64,000 nucleotides of DNA from Metabacillus sp. B2-18 (GCF_021117275.1 NZ_CP088245.1:2951501-3015500), one strand, 5' to 3'; shown: positions 20,818 to 30,154, counted from the stretch's first letter. Notes: a model not told the origin generated them from the letters alone. Program-made: numbers and translations.

Positions 20818-20915
20818 ATCATAACATTTATTAGTATGTATTGAATTAGAAATTAATGGGATTTCAATCGATTATCTCGTTAGCTTGTTCCTAGTTTCTT
20901 CTATTATATATATGA

Positions 20916-20929
20916 ATCAAACGCTTTCA
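20916..20929. promoter_or_regulatory. Possible CcpA (cre) site upstream of the 21030 gene
   Basis: On the minus strand this reads TGAAAGCGTTTGAT, with a perfect left half of the cre consensus but three mismatches at the end. It lies about 100 bases before the small gene at 21030. Weak. Confidence 0.25.
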
Positions 20930-21029
20930 TTTTTAGGGTTTTGAGCAAAAGAGGCATTTACTTCTTAGGAATGATATCTATGGTTTAGAGGAACATAAGA
21001 AAACAAAATAAAAAAGGAGGATGTTGTTT

Positions 21030-21212
21030 ATGAAAAAAGAACAATACCTATCTAATGCCCCAAAACAAGAGAAATTCACATTACAAACGGATGGTACTTT
21101 TCCTAATAAGAAAAATATTGATGGTGATTCGGTTATGGAACATAAAAACCAAGAAGTAGCTAATTCGTTAATTGCTGAAAAAGAAATTGGTCAACAACAG
21201 GAAAATCTTTAA
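21030..21212 (+). CDS. Small hydrophilic protein of unknown function
   Basis: A 60-residue, highly polar protein (Lys, Gln, Glu and Asn rich) with no membrane span or Cys, likely disordered. An upstream in-frame ATG at 21021 directly abuts the AAAAAGGAGG, so ATG 21030 with 9 bases of spacing is the better start. I do not recognise a family; such proteins in Bacilli are often stress or spore proteins. A good terminator follows, so it is a single-gene unit. Confidence 0.6.
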   Translation: MKKEQYLSNAPKQEKFTLQTDGTFPNKKNIDGDSVMEHKNQEVANSLIAEKEIGQQQENL

Positions 21213-21222
21213 ACCTTATGCA

Positions 21223-21250
21223 AAGAGGCTCACAATGTGAACCTCTTTTC
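21223..21250 (+). terminator. Terminator after the 21030 gene
   Basis: AAGAGG-TCACA pairs with TGTGA-CCTCTT, followed by TTCT; it could also serve the converging GDPD gene. Confidence 0.75.
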
Positions 21251-21257
21251 TGTTCAT

Positions 21258-22061
21258 TCATCCTTTATGGTTCATAAAAAAATCAGGATAGTCTGTTATG
21301 ATTCCATCCACTTTTGCATCTAGTAGTGGTTTAATTGTTTTTTTATCTCTAACTGTGTATGGCATAGTCCTCATGTTATAAGAGTGAATTTTTTTTACTA
21401 ATTTATTCGTAACAAGAGCTTTATTTGGGTTTATAAATTGCACTAATGAAGACCAATCTTTTAATTGTACATTTGACACTCCTTGTACTCGATATTTAAC
21501 AAGTAAGCCGAGAGGAACATGTGCTATCTTAGTATGAAATTTTTCTAACCATTCAAAATCAAAAGATTGGACAATAACCTCTTCATTTTCAAATTTTCCC
21601 TTCCTAAAAATATTAAGTTCTTCAGCCAATTTCACATGAAGATCATCATATAAACCTGGATTTTTCACTTCAATTAACAAACCTATTTTCCCTTTGAATG
21701 TTAGCAATACTTCTTCTAAACTTGGAACTTTTTGTCCAGAAAATTTCTTATGATACCAAGAACCAGCATCTAGTTTTCTTAATTCCTCATATGTAAATTC
21801 TTTAACTTCACCAGTTCCATTTGTTGTCCTATCAACGGTGGGGTCATGAATAACAACCACTTTACCATCTTTTGTCATCTGCAGATCAAGTTCAATATAA
21901 TCTGCTTCTAGCTCTACTGCCTTATTAAAAGCTGCCATGGTGTTTTCAGGAGCATGCCCTGAAGCACCTCGATGTGCAACAACTTTGAAGTTACCTTTTA
22001 TATCATGATGTTTTCTTTTTAAAAATTGAATGCTCTCTCTAAATTTATGTATCATATTCAC
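21258..22061 (-). CDS. Glycerophosphodiester phosphodiesterase
   Basis: A 267-residue GDPD-family enzyme releasing glycerol 3-phosphate from glycerophosphodiesters. The catalytic set is present: VAHRGASGHAPENTMAAF, ELDLQMTKDG and HDPTVDRTTNGTG, with a later LLIEVKNP metal-binding Glu and TDYPDF near the C-terminus. There is no signal peptide, so a cytosolic UgpQ-like enzyme rather than a secreted GlpQ is likely. Start is GTG with AAAGGGG 9 bases upstream. It stands alone; no glycerophosphodiester permease is adjacent. Confidence 0.9.
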   Translation of the reverse strand: MNMIHKFRESIQFLKRKHHDIKGNFKVVAHRGASGHAPENTMAAFNKAVELEADYIELDLQMTKDGKVVVIHDPTVDRTTNGTGEVKEFTYEELRKLDAGSWYHKKFSGQKVPSLEEVLLTFKGKIGLLIEVKNPGLYDDLHVKLAEELNIFRKGKFENEEVIVQSFDFEWLEKFHTKIAHVPLGLLVKYRVQGVSNVQLKDWSSLVQFINPNKALVTNKLVKKIHSYNMRTMPYTVRDKKTIKPLLDAKVDGIITDYPDFFMNHKG

Positions 22062-22180
22062 ATTTCCAAGCCCCTTTGCTTGTTCATATTAGAACATCGC
22101 TCACAACAAATTCAAATCTTTGAAAGAAAAGGAAAATTCAAGTAAAGTACAATTAAGAATATTGTTAGGAGGTAAAAATT

Positions 22181-22939
22181 GTGAATGATGTTATTAACAC
22201 CTTAACAAGTCACCGTTCTTTTCGTCAATATGAAGAAAAACTGGTAGAACAAGAACATCTAAATGCGATTCTTTCCTCTGCTCAAGCAGCTCCAAATTGG
22301 ATTAATGGGCAGCAGGTTTCTGTAATTGTTATTAAAGATAAAAAGAAAAAGCAAGAGCTTTCTGTTTTATGTGGTAATCAAAAACATATCGATCAGGCAC
22401 CAGTCTTTTTAGTTTTTTGTGCGGATTTTTACCGAGCGAAAATAGCAAGTGAAATGGAAAATGTTCCTTTTGAAGTAGTAAATGATGCTGATTCTTTATT
22501 AGTTGGAGCAACAGATGTTGGGATCGCACTAAGTAATGCAATAACTGCTTCTGAATCATTAGGTTTAGGAACTGTTCCAATAGGTGGGATACGCCGAAGA
22601 CCACTGGAAGTAATTGAATTATTACAATTACCTGAATACGTTATACCGATATCAGGATTGTGTATTGGTTATCCTTCAGAGGCCCCCGGTTTAAACCCTA
22701 GATTACCTAAAGATGCATTTATTCATAATGAGTCCTATAATGAAAACCAACAAAAATATATAGAAGAGTACAACAAGATGTTTAAACAGCATCAACTCAA
22801 TAAAACAAATGGTCAAAGAGACACTTCGTGGACTGAAAGAATATCGAACTTTTATAAAGGCCCACATTATAATAATAATTACCCTGACGTACCCAAAATG
22901 CTTAAAAAGCAGGGATTTACTTGTAAAGATTTATCATAA
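22181..22939 (+). CDS. nfrA: NADPH/NADH-dependent flavin or nitro reductase, NfrA type
   Basis: A 252-residue FMN-dependent reductase of the NfrA group (B. subtilis NfrA1 and NfrA2/YcnD). Key features are the N-terminal HRSFRQYEEKLV, the INGQQVSVIVI and IDQAPVFLVFCADF strands, LGLGTVPIGGIR, and CIGYP with the C-terminal clamp helices typical of NfrA. A serine-rich AAPSS of relatives reads AAPNW here. Start is GTG behind AGGAGG. It probably reduces free flavins, nitro compounds and quinones. Followed by its own terminator. Confidence 0.85.
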   Translation: MNDVINTLTSHRSFRQYEEKLVEQEHLNAILSSAQAAPNWINGQQVSVIVIKDKKKKQELSVLCGNQKHIDQAPVFLVFCADFYRAKIASEMENVPFEVVNDADSLLVGATDVGIALSNAITASESLGLGTVPIGGIRRRPLEVIELLQLPEYVIPISGLCIGYPSEAPGLNPRLPKDAFIHNESYNENQQKYIEEYNKMFKQHQLNKTNGQRDTSWTERISNFYKGPHYNNNYPDVPKMLKKQGFTCKDLS

Positions 22940-22946
22940 ACCACTT

Positions 22947-22980
22947 AACTGACAATATTTTCCTTGTCAGTTTTTTATTT
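22947..22980 (+). terminator. Terminator after the nfrA-type gene
   Basis: AACTGACAA pairs with TTGTCAGTT, followed by TTTT. Confidence 0.85.
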
Positions 22981-23123
22981 ATTAATCTAACATGCAATTT
23001 AGTTAACATTTCAATAAAAAATGATTTAATGAACGAAAAAAGGTTTTAATCGTACTTAAACCGGGTATAGAGAAATAGTATGTGTTTCTAAGCATCCTTT
23101 ACTAACTGTGGAGGTGATACATT

Positions 23124-23258
23124 TTGACTGATGCTATGAAAAATGACAGGAAAAATGAAATTTTAGAATTAACACTTGAGGCAATGAAATCTAATATTAG
23201 TAAAGAAGAATTCAAACAATTTTTGAAACAAAAAGCAAAAGAGAAAAACCGTACTTGA
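23124..23258 (+). CDS. SinI-like anti-repressor microprotein
   Basis: A 44-residue protein starting at TTG with GGAGGTGA 6 bases upstream. Its core, LTLEAMKSNISKEEFKQFL, matches the dimerisation helices of SinI and of the C-terminus of SinR (EA..ANIS.EE....L). In B. subtilis SinI binds SinR and lifts repression of biofilm matrix genes. There is no DNA-binding part here, so it would act by binding a SinR-like protein. No sinR lies nearby. It is followed by a strong terminator and thus monocistronic. The family call rests on a short motif. Confidence 0.65.
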   Translation: MTDAMKNDRKNEILELTLEAMKSNISKEEFKQFLKQKAKEKNRT

Positions 23259-23275
23259 TTTTCGGTACATATGCT

Positions 23276-23322
23276 AAAAGGGACAGATTTTTCATTTCTT
23301 CTTGAAAAATTTGTCCCTTTTA
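23276..23322. terminator. Long bidirectional terminator after the SinI-like gene
   Basis: AAAAGGGACAGATTTTTCA pairs with TGAAAAATTTGTCCCTTTT. It also ends the converging 23332 gene. Confidence 0.9.
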
Positions 23323-23331
23323 TTTAACAAC

Positions 23332-23610
23332 TTATTTTATCTTCTTAAACTCCTCAATAAACTGCTCAGGATTCGATCGCATTTGAAATGAATACATACC
23401 TCTTGTTGTATGTAAGTAAAGAAATCCTATTTCACTAGAAATGATACGATACGAAATATCTAATACATCTTTTAATAAGAAAGTTTCAAAAGAGGTCGAG
23501 ATCTCACTTGTAGACAATGTGATTTTATGTTGCTCTTCTTTATGACATATACTATTTTCTTCAATATTTCTCGTGACTGTAATATAGGGTAAATTGGCGA
23601 TTACTTTCAC
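23332..23610 (-). CDS. Small protein of unknown function downstream of helD
   Basis: A 92-residue protein with alternating hydrophobic pattern resembling a small PH-like or beta-barrel domain (ISYRIISSEIGFLYLHTTRGMYSFQM) and a C-terminal helix (PEQFIEEFKKIK). The longest frame starts at 23673 inside helD, but AAAGGAGGG 7 bases before GTG 23610 decides the start. It follows helD by 19 bases and is probably co-transcribed. No family recognised. Confidence 0.6.
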   Translation of the reverse strand: MKVIANLPYITVTRNIEENSICHKEEQHKITLSTSEISTSFETFLLKDVLDISYRIISSEIGFLYLHTTRGMYSFQMRSNPEQFIEEFKKIK

Positions 23611-23629
23611 ATTGTCCCTCCTTTTGAAC

Positions 23630-25972
23630 TTATTCTTCCTTACTATAAAGATGATCAGAGATATTTTCAACAAATGGAGTCACTTGTCCTGCAGAATAGA
23701 TAAATAATTCGTGCATCGCTCTTGTGCAGGCTGTATAGAATAGATTTCTTACATCTTCTTCATAATATTGTTCTTTAGAAGCATTGAACAAAATAACAGC
23801 ATCAAATTCTATTCCTTTTGCAAGATATGCTGGAATGATAATAATCCCTTTTTGGAACTCATTGCTTTTTTTATCGATTAGCTGTACATTCATATGCTGT
23901 TTAAGTTCTTGGTAAGCCTGCTGTGACTCCTCTGCAGTTTTGCAAATAATTGCAATCGTTTGATAGTTCTGCAATGTTTTAACTTTATTTTTTATGCTAG
24001 CAACAACTTCTGAGAGCTCTGTTTTTTCAATAATAACTGGTTTTGGTCCCTGTCGATTAAAAGGGTCAATTTCATTTTCATTATTAAGAATTTCACGAGT
24101 AAATTCAATAATTGGTTTGGTTGAGCGATAACTACGGTTTAAAATAATTTTTTCAATTGACTCTCCCTGAAACAAGTTCATTAATGCTTCAATACCTGAT
24201 TTGGAATGATGTGAATAGATTGCTTGGTTAGTATCACCTAACACTGTATATCTTGCGTTTGGGAAAAGCTGCTTAATAAATGCAAATTGAAATGCAGAGT
24301 AATCCTGTGCCTCATCAATAAACACATATTTCACACTCGTATTCACTTGAAAACCTGTTATTTTTTCCTTTACATATAAATATGGAGTTGCATCTTCATA
24401 AGGCAGTCTATCTTGATTAATCTGGGAAATAGTAAAAGAACAAACATCTTTCCACTCTTCTTCTGAGAGGCTTTCATTTTTTCCAACGGTTAAATGGGAA
24501 GGCAGTTTAAATAGCTGTCGATATATTTCCTTTATATTTAAAAATAAGTGAGATTTGATTTCTTTTCGGATAGAATGAAAGTGTCGCTTAACAACATATT
24601 TACGCCGCATCTTTTCCTCTCGCTCGTAATCATCAAATGTATCTTCAGTAAAATTCCTTTGTTTCGTTAATTTTTCATAGAAAATTTGGTATTCTTCTTT
24701 ACTTAAAAACTGAATTTCTTCTTCAACCCATGACTTTTCCCTTTCACTTTTTTCCATCTTCTTCAACTGACTTAATAGCCACTCTGAAACAAGCTTCACC
24801 CTATTTGAAAGGGAAAGTGCTCCGCTTAACGAATAAAAATACGATGAAATCTCATCAGAACGAAAAATAATGTTTCCTCTAAACGTAATGTTATGAAATA
24901 ATAACCCTTCTTCACTCAAATAATTCAAATACTGATCAATTACTTTCATAAAATCATAAGATGATTTATAAACAGAAGACATTTTTCTAACTGGATACAA
25001 TTGTTCATCCTTTGCCGTTAACATGTATTCCATTAAAGTGAAAGGATCTTCCACCTCATACTGATTACGAAGTGAATGTTGTAAATATTGCTGAAATGTT
25101 GTTTGCTGCATATTTTCTTCACCAAGTTCAGGTAAAACATTACGAATATAGCTATTAAACATAAAGTTTGGAGAAAACAACAAAATTTCTTCTGCTTGTA
25201 AAGTCTCACGATGTTTATATAGTAAGTAAGCCATGCGCTGAAGTGCAGCTGACGTCTTACCACTTCCTGCAGCTCCTTGGACAAATAGTAGCTTCCCTTT
25301 TTCATTTCGTATTACCTTATTTTGTTCTTGTTGGATGGTAGCTACAATGCTTTTCATTTGGGTGTTTGATTGATCCCCAAGCACTTCCTGCAATAGTTCA
25401 TCGCCAATTGTAATTCCAGTATCAAACATACTTTTTATGCTGCCGTTTTTGATAATAAACTGACGTTTTAATTTAAGCTCTCCACTAACAACACCACCCG
25501 GAGCAGTGAATTCTGCAGAACCTAAAGAATAGTCATAATATAAACTAGAAATTGGTGCACGCCAATCATAGATAAGAAACTCGTCTGTACTCGGATCAAG
25601 GTAAGATGCAATTCCTAAGTAAATACTTTCAACCTCCCGCTCCCCTTCTTCCACAAAGTCAATTCTTGCAAAATATGGTGCTTCGATAAGCCGTTTTAAG
25701 TTTTTTTCGTCTTGATCCAGATTTTTATGTCGATGCTCTCGTTCAGCTAAAAATTCAGCTTGTTGTTTTATACTTGTTGCTGTTTCACCTGCTTCTACAG
25801 CATCATCAAAGTTCACCGTAACATCTTCCCAGAAACTCTTTCTTATTTCGATAATATCTGTTTTCACCGTTGACGTTTGTTTCTGTAGACCCATTAAATC
25901 ATTTTTTAATTTATGTAGTACATCATTTATTCTAATTTGTTCATCTTGAAGATTTTTATCAAAAGTATCCAT
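23630..25972 (-). CDS. helD: RNA polymerase recycling helicase HelD (UvrD-like)
   Basis: A 780-residue superfamily 1 ATPase. The N-terminal coiled coil (residues 1-90, rich in Glu/Lys) is the arm that enters the RNA polymerase secondary channel in B. subtilis HelD. Walker A is VQGAAGSGKTSAAL near residue 235; Walker B is FIDEAQDYS, followed by VLGDTNQAIYS and the arginine motif NRSYRSTKPI. The length fits the 774-residue B. subtilis protein. HelD frees stalled RNA polymerase from DNA and nucleic acid using ATP. It is followed by a small unknown gene. Confidence 0.9.
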   Translation of the reverse strand: MDTFDKNLQDEQIRINDVLHKLKNDLMGLQKQTSTVKTDIIEIRKSFWEDVTVNFDDAVEAGETATSIKQQAEFLAEREHRHKNLDQDEKNLKRLIEAPYFARIDFVEEGEREVESIYLGIASYLDPSTDEFLIYDWRAPISSLYYDYSLGSAEFTAPGGVVSGELKLKRQFIIKNGSIKSMFDTGITIGDELLQEVLGDQSNTQMKSIVATIQQEQNKVIRNEKGKLLFVQGAAGSGKTSAALQRMAYLLYKHRETLQAEEILLFSPNFMFNSYIRNVLPELGEENMQQTTFQQYLQHSLRNQYEVEDPFTLMEYMLTAKDEQLYPVRKMSSVYKSSYDFMKVIDQYLNYLSEEGLLFHNITFRGNIIFRSDEISSYFYSLSGALSLSNRVKLVSEWLLSQLKKMEKSEREKSWVEEEIQFLSKEEYQIFYEKLTKQRNFTEDTFDDYEREEKMRRKYVVKRHFHSIRKEIKSHLFLNIKEIYRQLFKLPSHLTVGKNESLSEEEWKDVCSFTISQINQDRLPYEDATPYLYVKEKITGFQVNTSVKYVFIDEAQDYSAFQFAFIKQLFPNARYTVLGDTNQAIYSHHSKSGIEALMNLFQGESIEKIILNRSYRSTKPIIEFTREILNNENEIDPFNRQGPKPVIIEKTELSEVVASIKNKVKTLQNYQTIAIICKTAEESQQAYQELKQHMNVQLIDKKSNEFQKGIIIIPAYLAKGIEFDAVILFNASKEQYYEEDVRNLFYTACTRAMHELFIYSAGQVTPFVENISDHLYSKEE

Positions 25973-26177
25973 TAAATCCCGCCTTTATAGACTATTCTAT
26001 TGAAACTAACCACTTTTTTTGTTCTCCTATCTTTACATTCTAGACGTATCGTGAAAATCCTACATATTGGAAAGCTTATGTTACTTTTAATAAATTCATT
26101 AAAACTTTACAGAATATTTGCTGTCTGTTCATTTTTCATTGCTAAGCTAATAGTAAGAAAAGAAGGAGGGATCTCTT

Positions 26178-27701
26178 ATGACTAAACATAAAATGATCAT
26201 TCTTTACTGTGTTATTAGCTTACTACTTGTGTCAACCACAGTTTATTCAGCAACAACCTTAACATCAAGCGATGATACGATTGAAATTCATTTACTTGGG
26301 CTGAATGATTTTCACGGTCAATTAAACACTCACCACAATATATTAGGCCAAAAAGTTGGTGGAGCAGAGTATGTATCAGCTTATATCAATAAATTTAGAA
26401 AGCAATATGAAAACACATTCCTTGTTCACTCAGGCGATATGGTCGGAGGAAGTCCCCCACTATCTGCACTATTCCATGATGAGCCTACAATAGAGTTTTT
26501 AAACTACCTAAATGTTGATATAGGAACTCTTGGAAACCATGAATTTGATGAAGGAGTCCAAGAAATGCTTAGATTAGTTGAAGGAAATAATGATCGATCT
26601 TTTCCAGGATCTACTGCTACTTATATTTCTGCCAACGTAATAGATAACAAATCAAATTCACCCCTTCTTCCCCCATACACGATAAAAGAGATTAATGGTG
26701 TAAAATTAGGTTTTATAGGTGCAGTGACTACTGAAACAAATAACTTTGTTATTCCAGAAAACCGTCAAGAAATTACGATTTCAGATGAAGTTGCGTCAAT
26801 AAATCTCGCAACAGAAAACCTCATCGATCAAGGTGTTCATTCTATTATTGTACTAGCACATATTTCTGCTAAATCCAATTTAAAAGGCGGAAACCCTCAG
26901 TTAGATATGATCAAAATGGCTCCTCTCCTACATGATGAAGTGGATGTAATATTTGCCGGTCACAGTCATGGATACGCCAACACTGTTGTTGATAACAAGT
27001 TAATTGTCCAGGGCTATGCCTATGGAAAAGCCATTTCAGATGTAAAAATTAAGGTCAATCCACAAAACGGTCAGATTGTTAACAAAGAAGCTGACATTCA
27101 TTTAACCTTCCATTCTCTTATTAACCCAGACCAGACGGTAGTAAACATGTTGACTCATTACGAGAAAAAGCTTTCTAGACAAACAAAAGAAATCATTTCA
27201 TCTATCCCTCGTGATCTTTCTAGAAAAAAGAATTCAAAAGGACAATCAGCACTTGGGAGCATGATTGTTTCGGCGATGCTAGAAAAAACAAATAGTGACA
27301 TTGCATTTCTGCATCACGGAGGTATTAGGTTTTCATTAAATAAAGGAAATATTACACTTGAAGATATTTATAGATCATTACCTTTTAATCACAAATTAGT
27401 AAAAATGCAAGTAACTGGACAACAAATGATAAACATACTAAATCAACAATGGACTTACGAAAAAGAGAATCTCTTACAATCTAATGGTATTAGTTATCAA
27501 AAGACTCACATAAATAATAAAATAATTGAGCTAAAAGATTCTCTAGGAGAAGATATAGAACCAGATAAAATATATACTGTTGTAACAAGTGATTACCTTG
27601 CTTATGGAGGGGATGGTTTTTCAGCTTTTAAAGCAGGAGAAGTTATTTTTACTGGTGAAACTATTCGGGATGTTTTTATTGACTACTTAACAAAAAGATA
27701 G
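26178..27701 (+). CDS. Secreted 5'-nucleotidase / metallophosphatase
   Basis: A 507-residue exported enzyme. Residues 1-25 are a signal peptide (MIILYCVISLLLVSTTVYSA). The metallophosphatase domain shows LGLNDFHGQL, HSGDMVGGSP, LGNHEFDEG and FAGHSHGYAN. The C-terminal 5'-nucleotidase domain holds FLHHGGIRF, FNHKLVKMQVTG and SDYLAYGGDGFSAF. It probably dephosphorylates extracellular nucleotides for phosphate or nucleoside uptake. No LPXTG anchor or C-terminal span is seen, so it should be released or loosely bound. It is shorter than the multi-domain YfkN of B. subtilis. RBS AGGAGGG. Confidence 0.88.
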   Translation: MTKHKMIILYCVISLLLVSTTVYSATTLTSSDDTIEIHLLGLNDFHGQLNTHHNILGQKVGGAEYVSAYINKFRKQYENTFLVHSGDMVGGSPPLSALFHDEPTIEFLNYLNVDIGTLGNHEFDEGVQEMLRLVEGNNDRSFPGSTATYISANVIDNKSNSPLLPPYTIKEINGVKLGFIGAVTTETNNFVIPENRQEITISDEVASINLATENLIDQGVHSIIVLAHISAKSNLKGGNPQLDMIKMAPLLHDEVDVIFAGHSHGYANTVVDNKLIVQGYAYGKAISDVKIKVNPQNGQIVNKEADIHLTFHSLINPDQTVVNMLTHYEKKLSRQTKEIISSIPRDLSRKKNSKGQSALGSMIVSAMLEKTNSDIAFLHHGGIRFSLNKGNITLEDIYRSLPFNHKLVKMQVTGQQMINILNQQWTYEKENLLQSNGISYQKTHINNKIIELKDSLGEDIEPDKIYTVVTSDYLAYGGDGFSAFKAGEVIFTGETIRDVFIDYLTKR

Positions 27702-27732
27702 AATCTTAAAGAGACATTTTTCCAATCAAAAA

Positions 27733-27756
27733 TACCCCCCTTTTAAAGGGGAGTTT
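27733..27756. terminator. Terminator between the nucleotidase and the acidic protein gene
   Basis: CCCCTTTTAAAGGGG dyad; the minus-strand side continues into TATTTTTG. Confidence 0.6.
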
Positions 27757-27764
27757 CGCTGTAT

Positions 27765-28400
27765 TTATTCCAAATCAAACTCCGATAACGAGTCCATATG
27801 ACTTGCTATCATCGCAATAATTGTACTCGCTTCTTCTTTACTAAAGATAAAATTTGTTTCATCTTTTATCATATCATCATCGTCAGTCTTAATACGGTTT
27901 ATTCGACGAAGAACTCCATCACCAGTCTCCTGGACAACTCCAAATTGATAAGTAACTTCCACTTCATCTTCATACATAAAGGCTGTAACTTCTGGTGTTT
28001 CCCACTCAACATCAATTTCTTCGAATATGTCTGAATCCTCATCATCTTCATATTCGTCATCTAAGTATACAACATCATCGAACTCATCATCATTCATATA
28101 AAGATGGAAGCTTTCATGCACAGCATCTACGATATCTTCAATATCTCCTAATATTGCTCTAGATGTTTGCTCGTACTCAAGATCGAACGTTTCAATATAA
28201 AATTCTTCGTTGTGAGGATCAAAAAACAACGTACAGAAATAATCACGATCTTCATCCTCTGTTTCTACGAAAAATTCAATTCTAGGATGCTTTGCTCCGC
28301 GATCAATTGACATATGTCCTTCTTGGTCATATTTTTCACAAATCGACTCCAAATGGTCCTGTAATTCACTACTAACACGATCAAACCATTCCATACTCAT
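27765..28400 (-). CDS. Strongly acidic protein of unknown function
   Basis: I do not recognise this 211-residue protein. It is rich in Asp and Glu, with an acidic run near residues 101-130 (DDEFDDVVYLDDEYEDDEDS). Two similar beta-rich halves seem present: RIEFFVETEDEDRDYFCTLFF early and a later VTYQFGVVQETGDGVLRRI. Aromatic and acidic spacing suggests a cytosolic folded domain joined by an acidic linker. No signal peptide or membrane span. AGGTGGGG precedes ATG. Role unknown. Confidence 0.6.
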   Translation of the reverse strand: MSMEWFDRVSSELQDHLESICEKYDQEGHMSIDRGAKHPRIEFFVETEDEDRDYFCTLFFDPHNEEFYIETFDLEYEQTSRAILGDIEDIVDAVHESFHLYMNDDEFDDVVYLDDEYEDDEDSDIFEEIDVEWETPEVTAFMYEDEVEVTYQFGVVQETGDGVLRRINRIKTDDDDMIKDETNFIFSKEEASTIIAMIASHMDSLSEFDLE

Positions 28401-28615
28401 TTTTCACCCCACCTTTTACTCTAATTTCTATTTTACTATTCCCTACTTTTTTGAAAATTTCCCTATTTTTTTTATTTTTAGGTAAATAAGAAGTTCTCAC
28501 AAGCATACAATGCAGTCAAATTAACGAAAAAGTTTTAAGAATATAGATCATAAAGCTGGGTACCGGCATATGATGTTAACATCATCTATTAGACTGACTG
28601 AAAGGAGTGAGTTTT

Positions 28616-29395
28616 TTGGTTTATATAAAAAACGATCAACATCCTTTACTATATAAACATTCAGCAGAAGTTAAGGCTACATCGAACCAAGACTCTTATC
28701 GCAGAAACTATTTACAAGAATTTATTCATGCTCAACAAAAAATAAATTCACAATTAAGAAATGCTACAACACAAGTAAATACCCTTGTTCATGAAACAAA
28801 GGTTGAGCAACAGCATCATTTTGACCAATTATCAAAAAAAATAGAAAATCAAGAAGAAAGAACAACTCCACTGCTTGATAACATCCTTAAGCAGGAGGAA
28901 GCCTATAAAGTTTTACTGGAAAGATTTGAATCAATCGAAATGTTTAATCAAGAGTTGTTAAAAAAGTATGAAGATGAAGGTCTGCTTAATCAAGCAATTG
29001 TTGATCAATTAACCATTCAGGATACTGCCGTTCAAAACTTATCGATAAGGTTAGAAAAATTTGGTGAAAATCATGAAAACCTTAATGATAAATTGGCTGA
29101 ACAAAATGAGATTAACGAACAAATTTTAAAAACAGTCGAAATTCAGGAAGCATTCCACAAAACGGTCCTACAAAAACTTGAACAACAAGAAGCAATCAAC
29201 CTAAAGACTTCACGTGAAGTAGATAGTTTAAAAGCAACACTATTCGAACGAATTAGTTATGTTATTGACAAGATAGAAGAAAATTACCGCAGTGTAACAG
29301 GATTTATTAATCAATTCTTTACCAAAACACACATCATTCCAAAAAAAACAGCGGATACTGAAAGAAAACAGAAAGAAACAACGCTAAATAAATAA
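28616..29395 (+). CDS. Long coiled-coil protein of unknown function
   Basis: A 259-residue protein that is almost wholly helical: Gln-, Glu-, Lys- and Leu-rich heptads from about residue 20 to 210 (for example KIENQEERTTPLLDNILKQE). No signal peptide or membrane span is seen, and the C-terminus is basic. Start TTG 28616 has AAAGGAG 8 bases upstream; a GTG at 28607 overlaps that site and is unlikely. Composition recalls structural or scaffold proteins. It is a single gene with a near-perfect terminator. Confidence 0.6.
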   Translation: MVYIKNDQHPLLYKHSAEVKATSNQDSYRRNYLQEFIHAQQKINSQLRNATTQVNTLVHETKVEQQHHFDQLSKKIENQEERTTPLLDNILKQEEAYKVLLERFESIEMFNQELLKKYEDEGLLNQAIVDQLTIQDTAVQNLSIRLEKFGENHENLNDKLAEQNEINEQILKTVEIQEAFHKTVLQKLEQQEAINLKTSREVDSLKATLFERISYVIDKIEENYRSVTGFINQFFTKTHIIPKKTADTERKQKETTLNK

Positions 29396-29396
29396 C

Positions 29397-29448
29397 AAAA
29401 AAACTGATTTCATGTAGGAGTAACACCTTACATGAAATCAGTTTTTTA
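29397..29448. terminator. Strong bidirectional terminator
   Basis: AAAAAACTGATTTCATGTA pairs perfectly with TACATGAAATCAGTTTTTT; serves both converging genes. Confidence 0.95.
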
Positions 29449-29748
29449 ATAGTAATTTACTCTATTCTCACAGTCTGAATGTTCGCCATATATTATGCTC
29501 ATCATTTCCTGTGCGGCGTCTCCTGAAACTTTTTCATAGTCCTTTGCAAAATGCTTCAAGCTATCACAAAATCCAACATTATCCTGCCCTACACCTTCTG
29601 ACCAACTAACAAAGTTGTGGTAATCCTGAAGTGGGTCATAAGATTCAAAGTTAGCAATAACATCACTCGAACCAAGTGTTGTTACTTCAATCCCTTTATA
29701 AGTATCTGGAAGATGTTCATCATATTTTACACATGCGTAAAAAATCAT
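29446..29748 (-). CDS. Small acidic protein of unknown function
   Basis: A 100-residue protein, MIFYACVKYDEHLPDTYKG at its start, with three further Cys and many Asp/Glu. The longer frame (29775) lacks a ribosome site, whereas GAAGGG lies about 9 bases before ATG 29748. No family recognised. Its last codons reach into the shared terminator. Confidence 0.5.
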   Translation of the reverse strand: MIFYACVKYDEHLPDTYKGIEVTTLGSSDVIANFESYDPLQDYHNFVSWSEGVGQDNVGFCDSLKHFAKDYEKVSGDAAQEMMSIIYGEHSDCENRVNYY

Positions 29749-29913
29749 AGTATCTGTCCCTTCACAAATTGTCATATATCATAGTTTGCTTAGTAGCTAG
29801 TGAAAATATGCCATTTAAAGAAATGGAAACTCAAGATCATTTTTCAAAATTATGAGTTGTCATCACCCAAAAAGGAAAAAATAATTATGTGATTCGATTT
29901 ATGGAGGGAAATC

Positions 29914-30105
29914 ATGTCAAAAAAGTATCCTAGTTTTGTAAAGAGTGAATTTTTTGTAGATGAACCTGGAAATTGGCACTTAAAAGAGGGTGCACCAGAT
30001 GAAATGAAAAAAGAGTTAAAAGAATATGTGGAATCATTAAATACGATTCAAGATGAACCCGGTACAATTGACAGCATACATGTTCCATATCCTTATGGCG
30101 ATTAA
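29914..30105 (+). CDS. Small unknown protein
   Basis: A 63-residue hydrophilic protein with a central helix (PDEMKKELKEYVESLN) and a YPYGD end. TGGAGGG stands 7 bases before ATG. A long perfect terminator begins at its stop codon, supporting an expressed single gene. No family recognised. Confidence 0.6.
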   Translation: MSKKYPSFVKSEFFVDEPGNWHLKEGAPDEMKKELKEYVESLNTIQDEPGTIDSIHVPYPYGD

Positions 30106-30149
30106 CAAGAAGAAGACCGCAATCATCAGATTGCGGTCTTCTTCTTGTT
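30104..30149. terminator. Perfect bidirectional terminator
   Basis: A 21-base stem, AACAAGAAGAAGACCGCAATC with its exact complement, and a 4-base ATCA loop. It sits between the converging 29914 gene and galM. Confidence 0.95.
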
Positions 30150-30154
30150 AACCA

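Noticed and set aside
26000..26185. 61-codon plus-strand ORF before the 5'-nucleotidase
   Set aside because: No ribosome site, overlaps the nucleotidase start in another frame; more likely promoter DNA.
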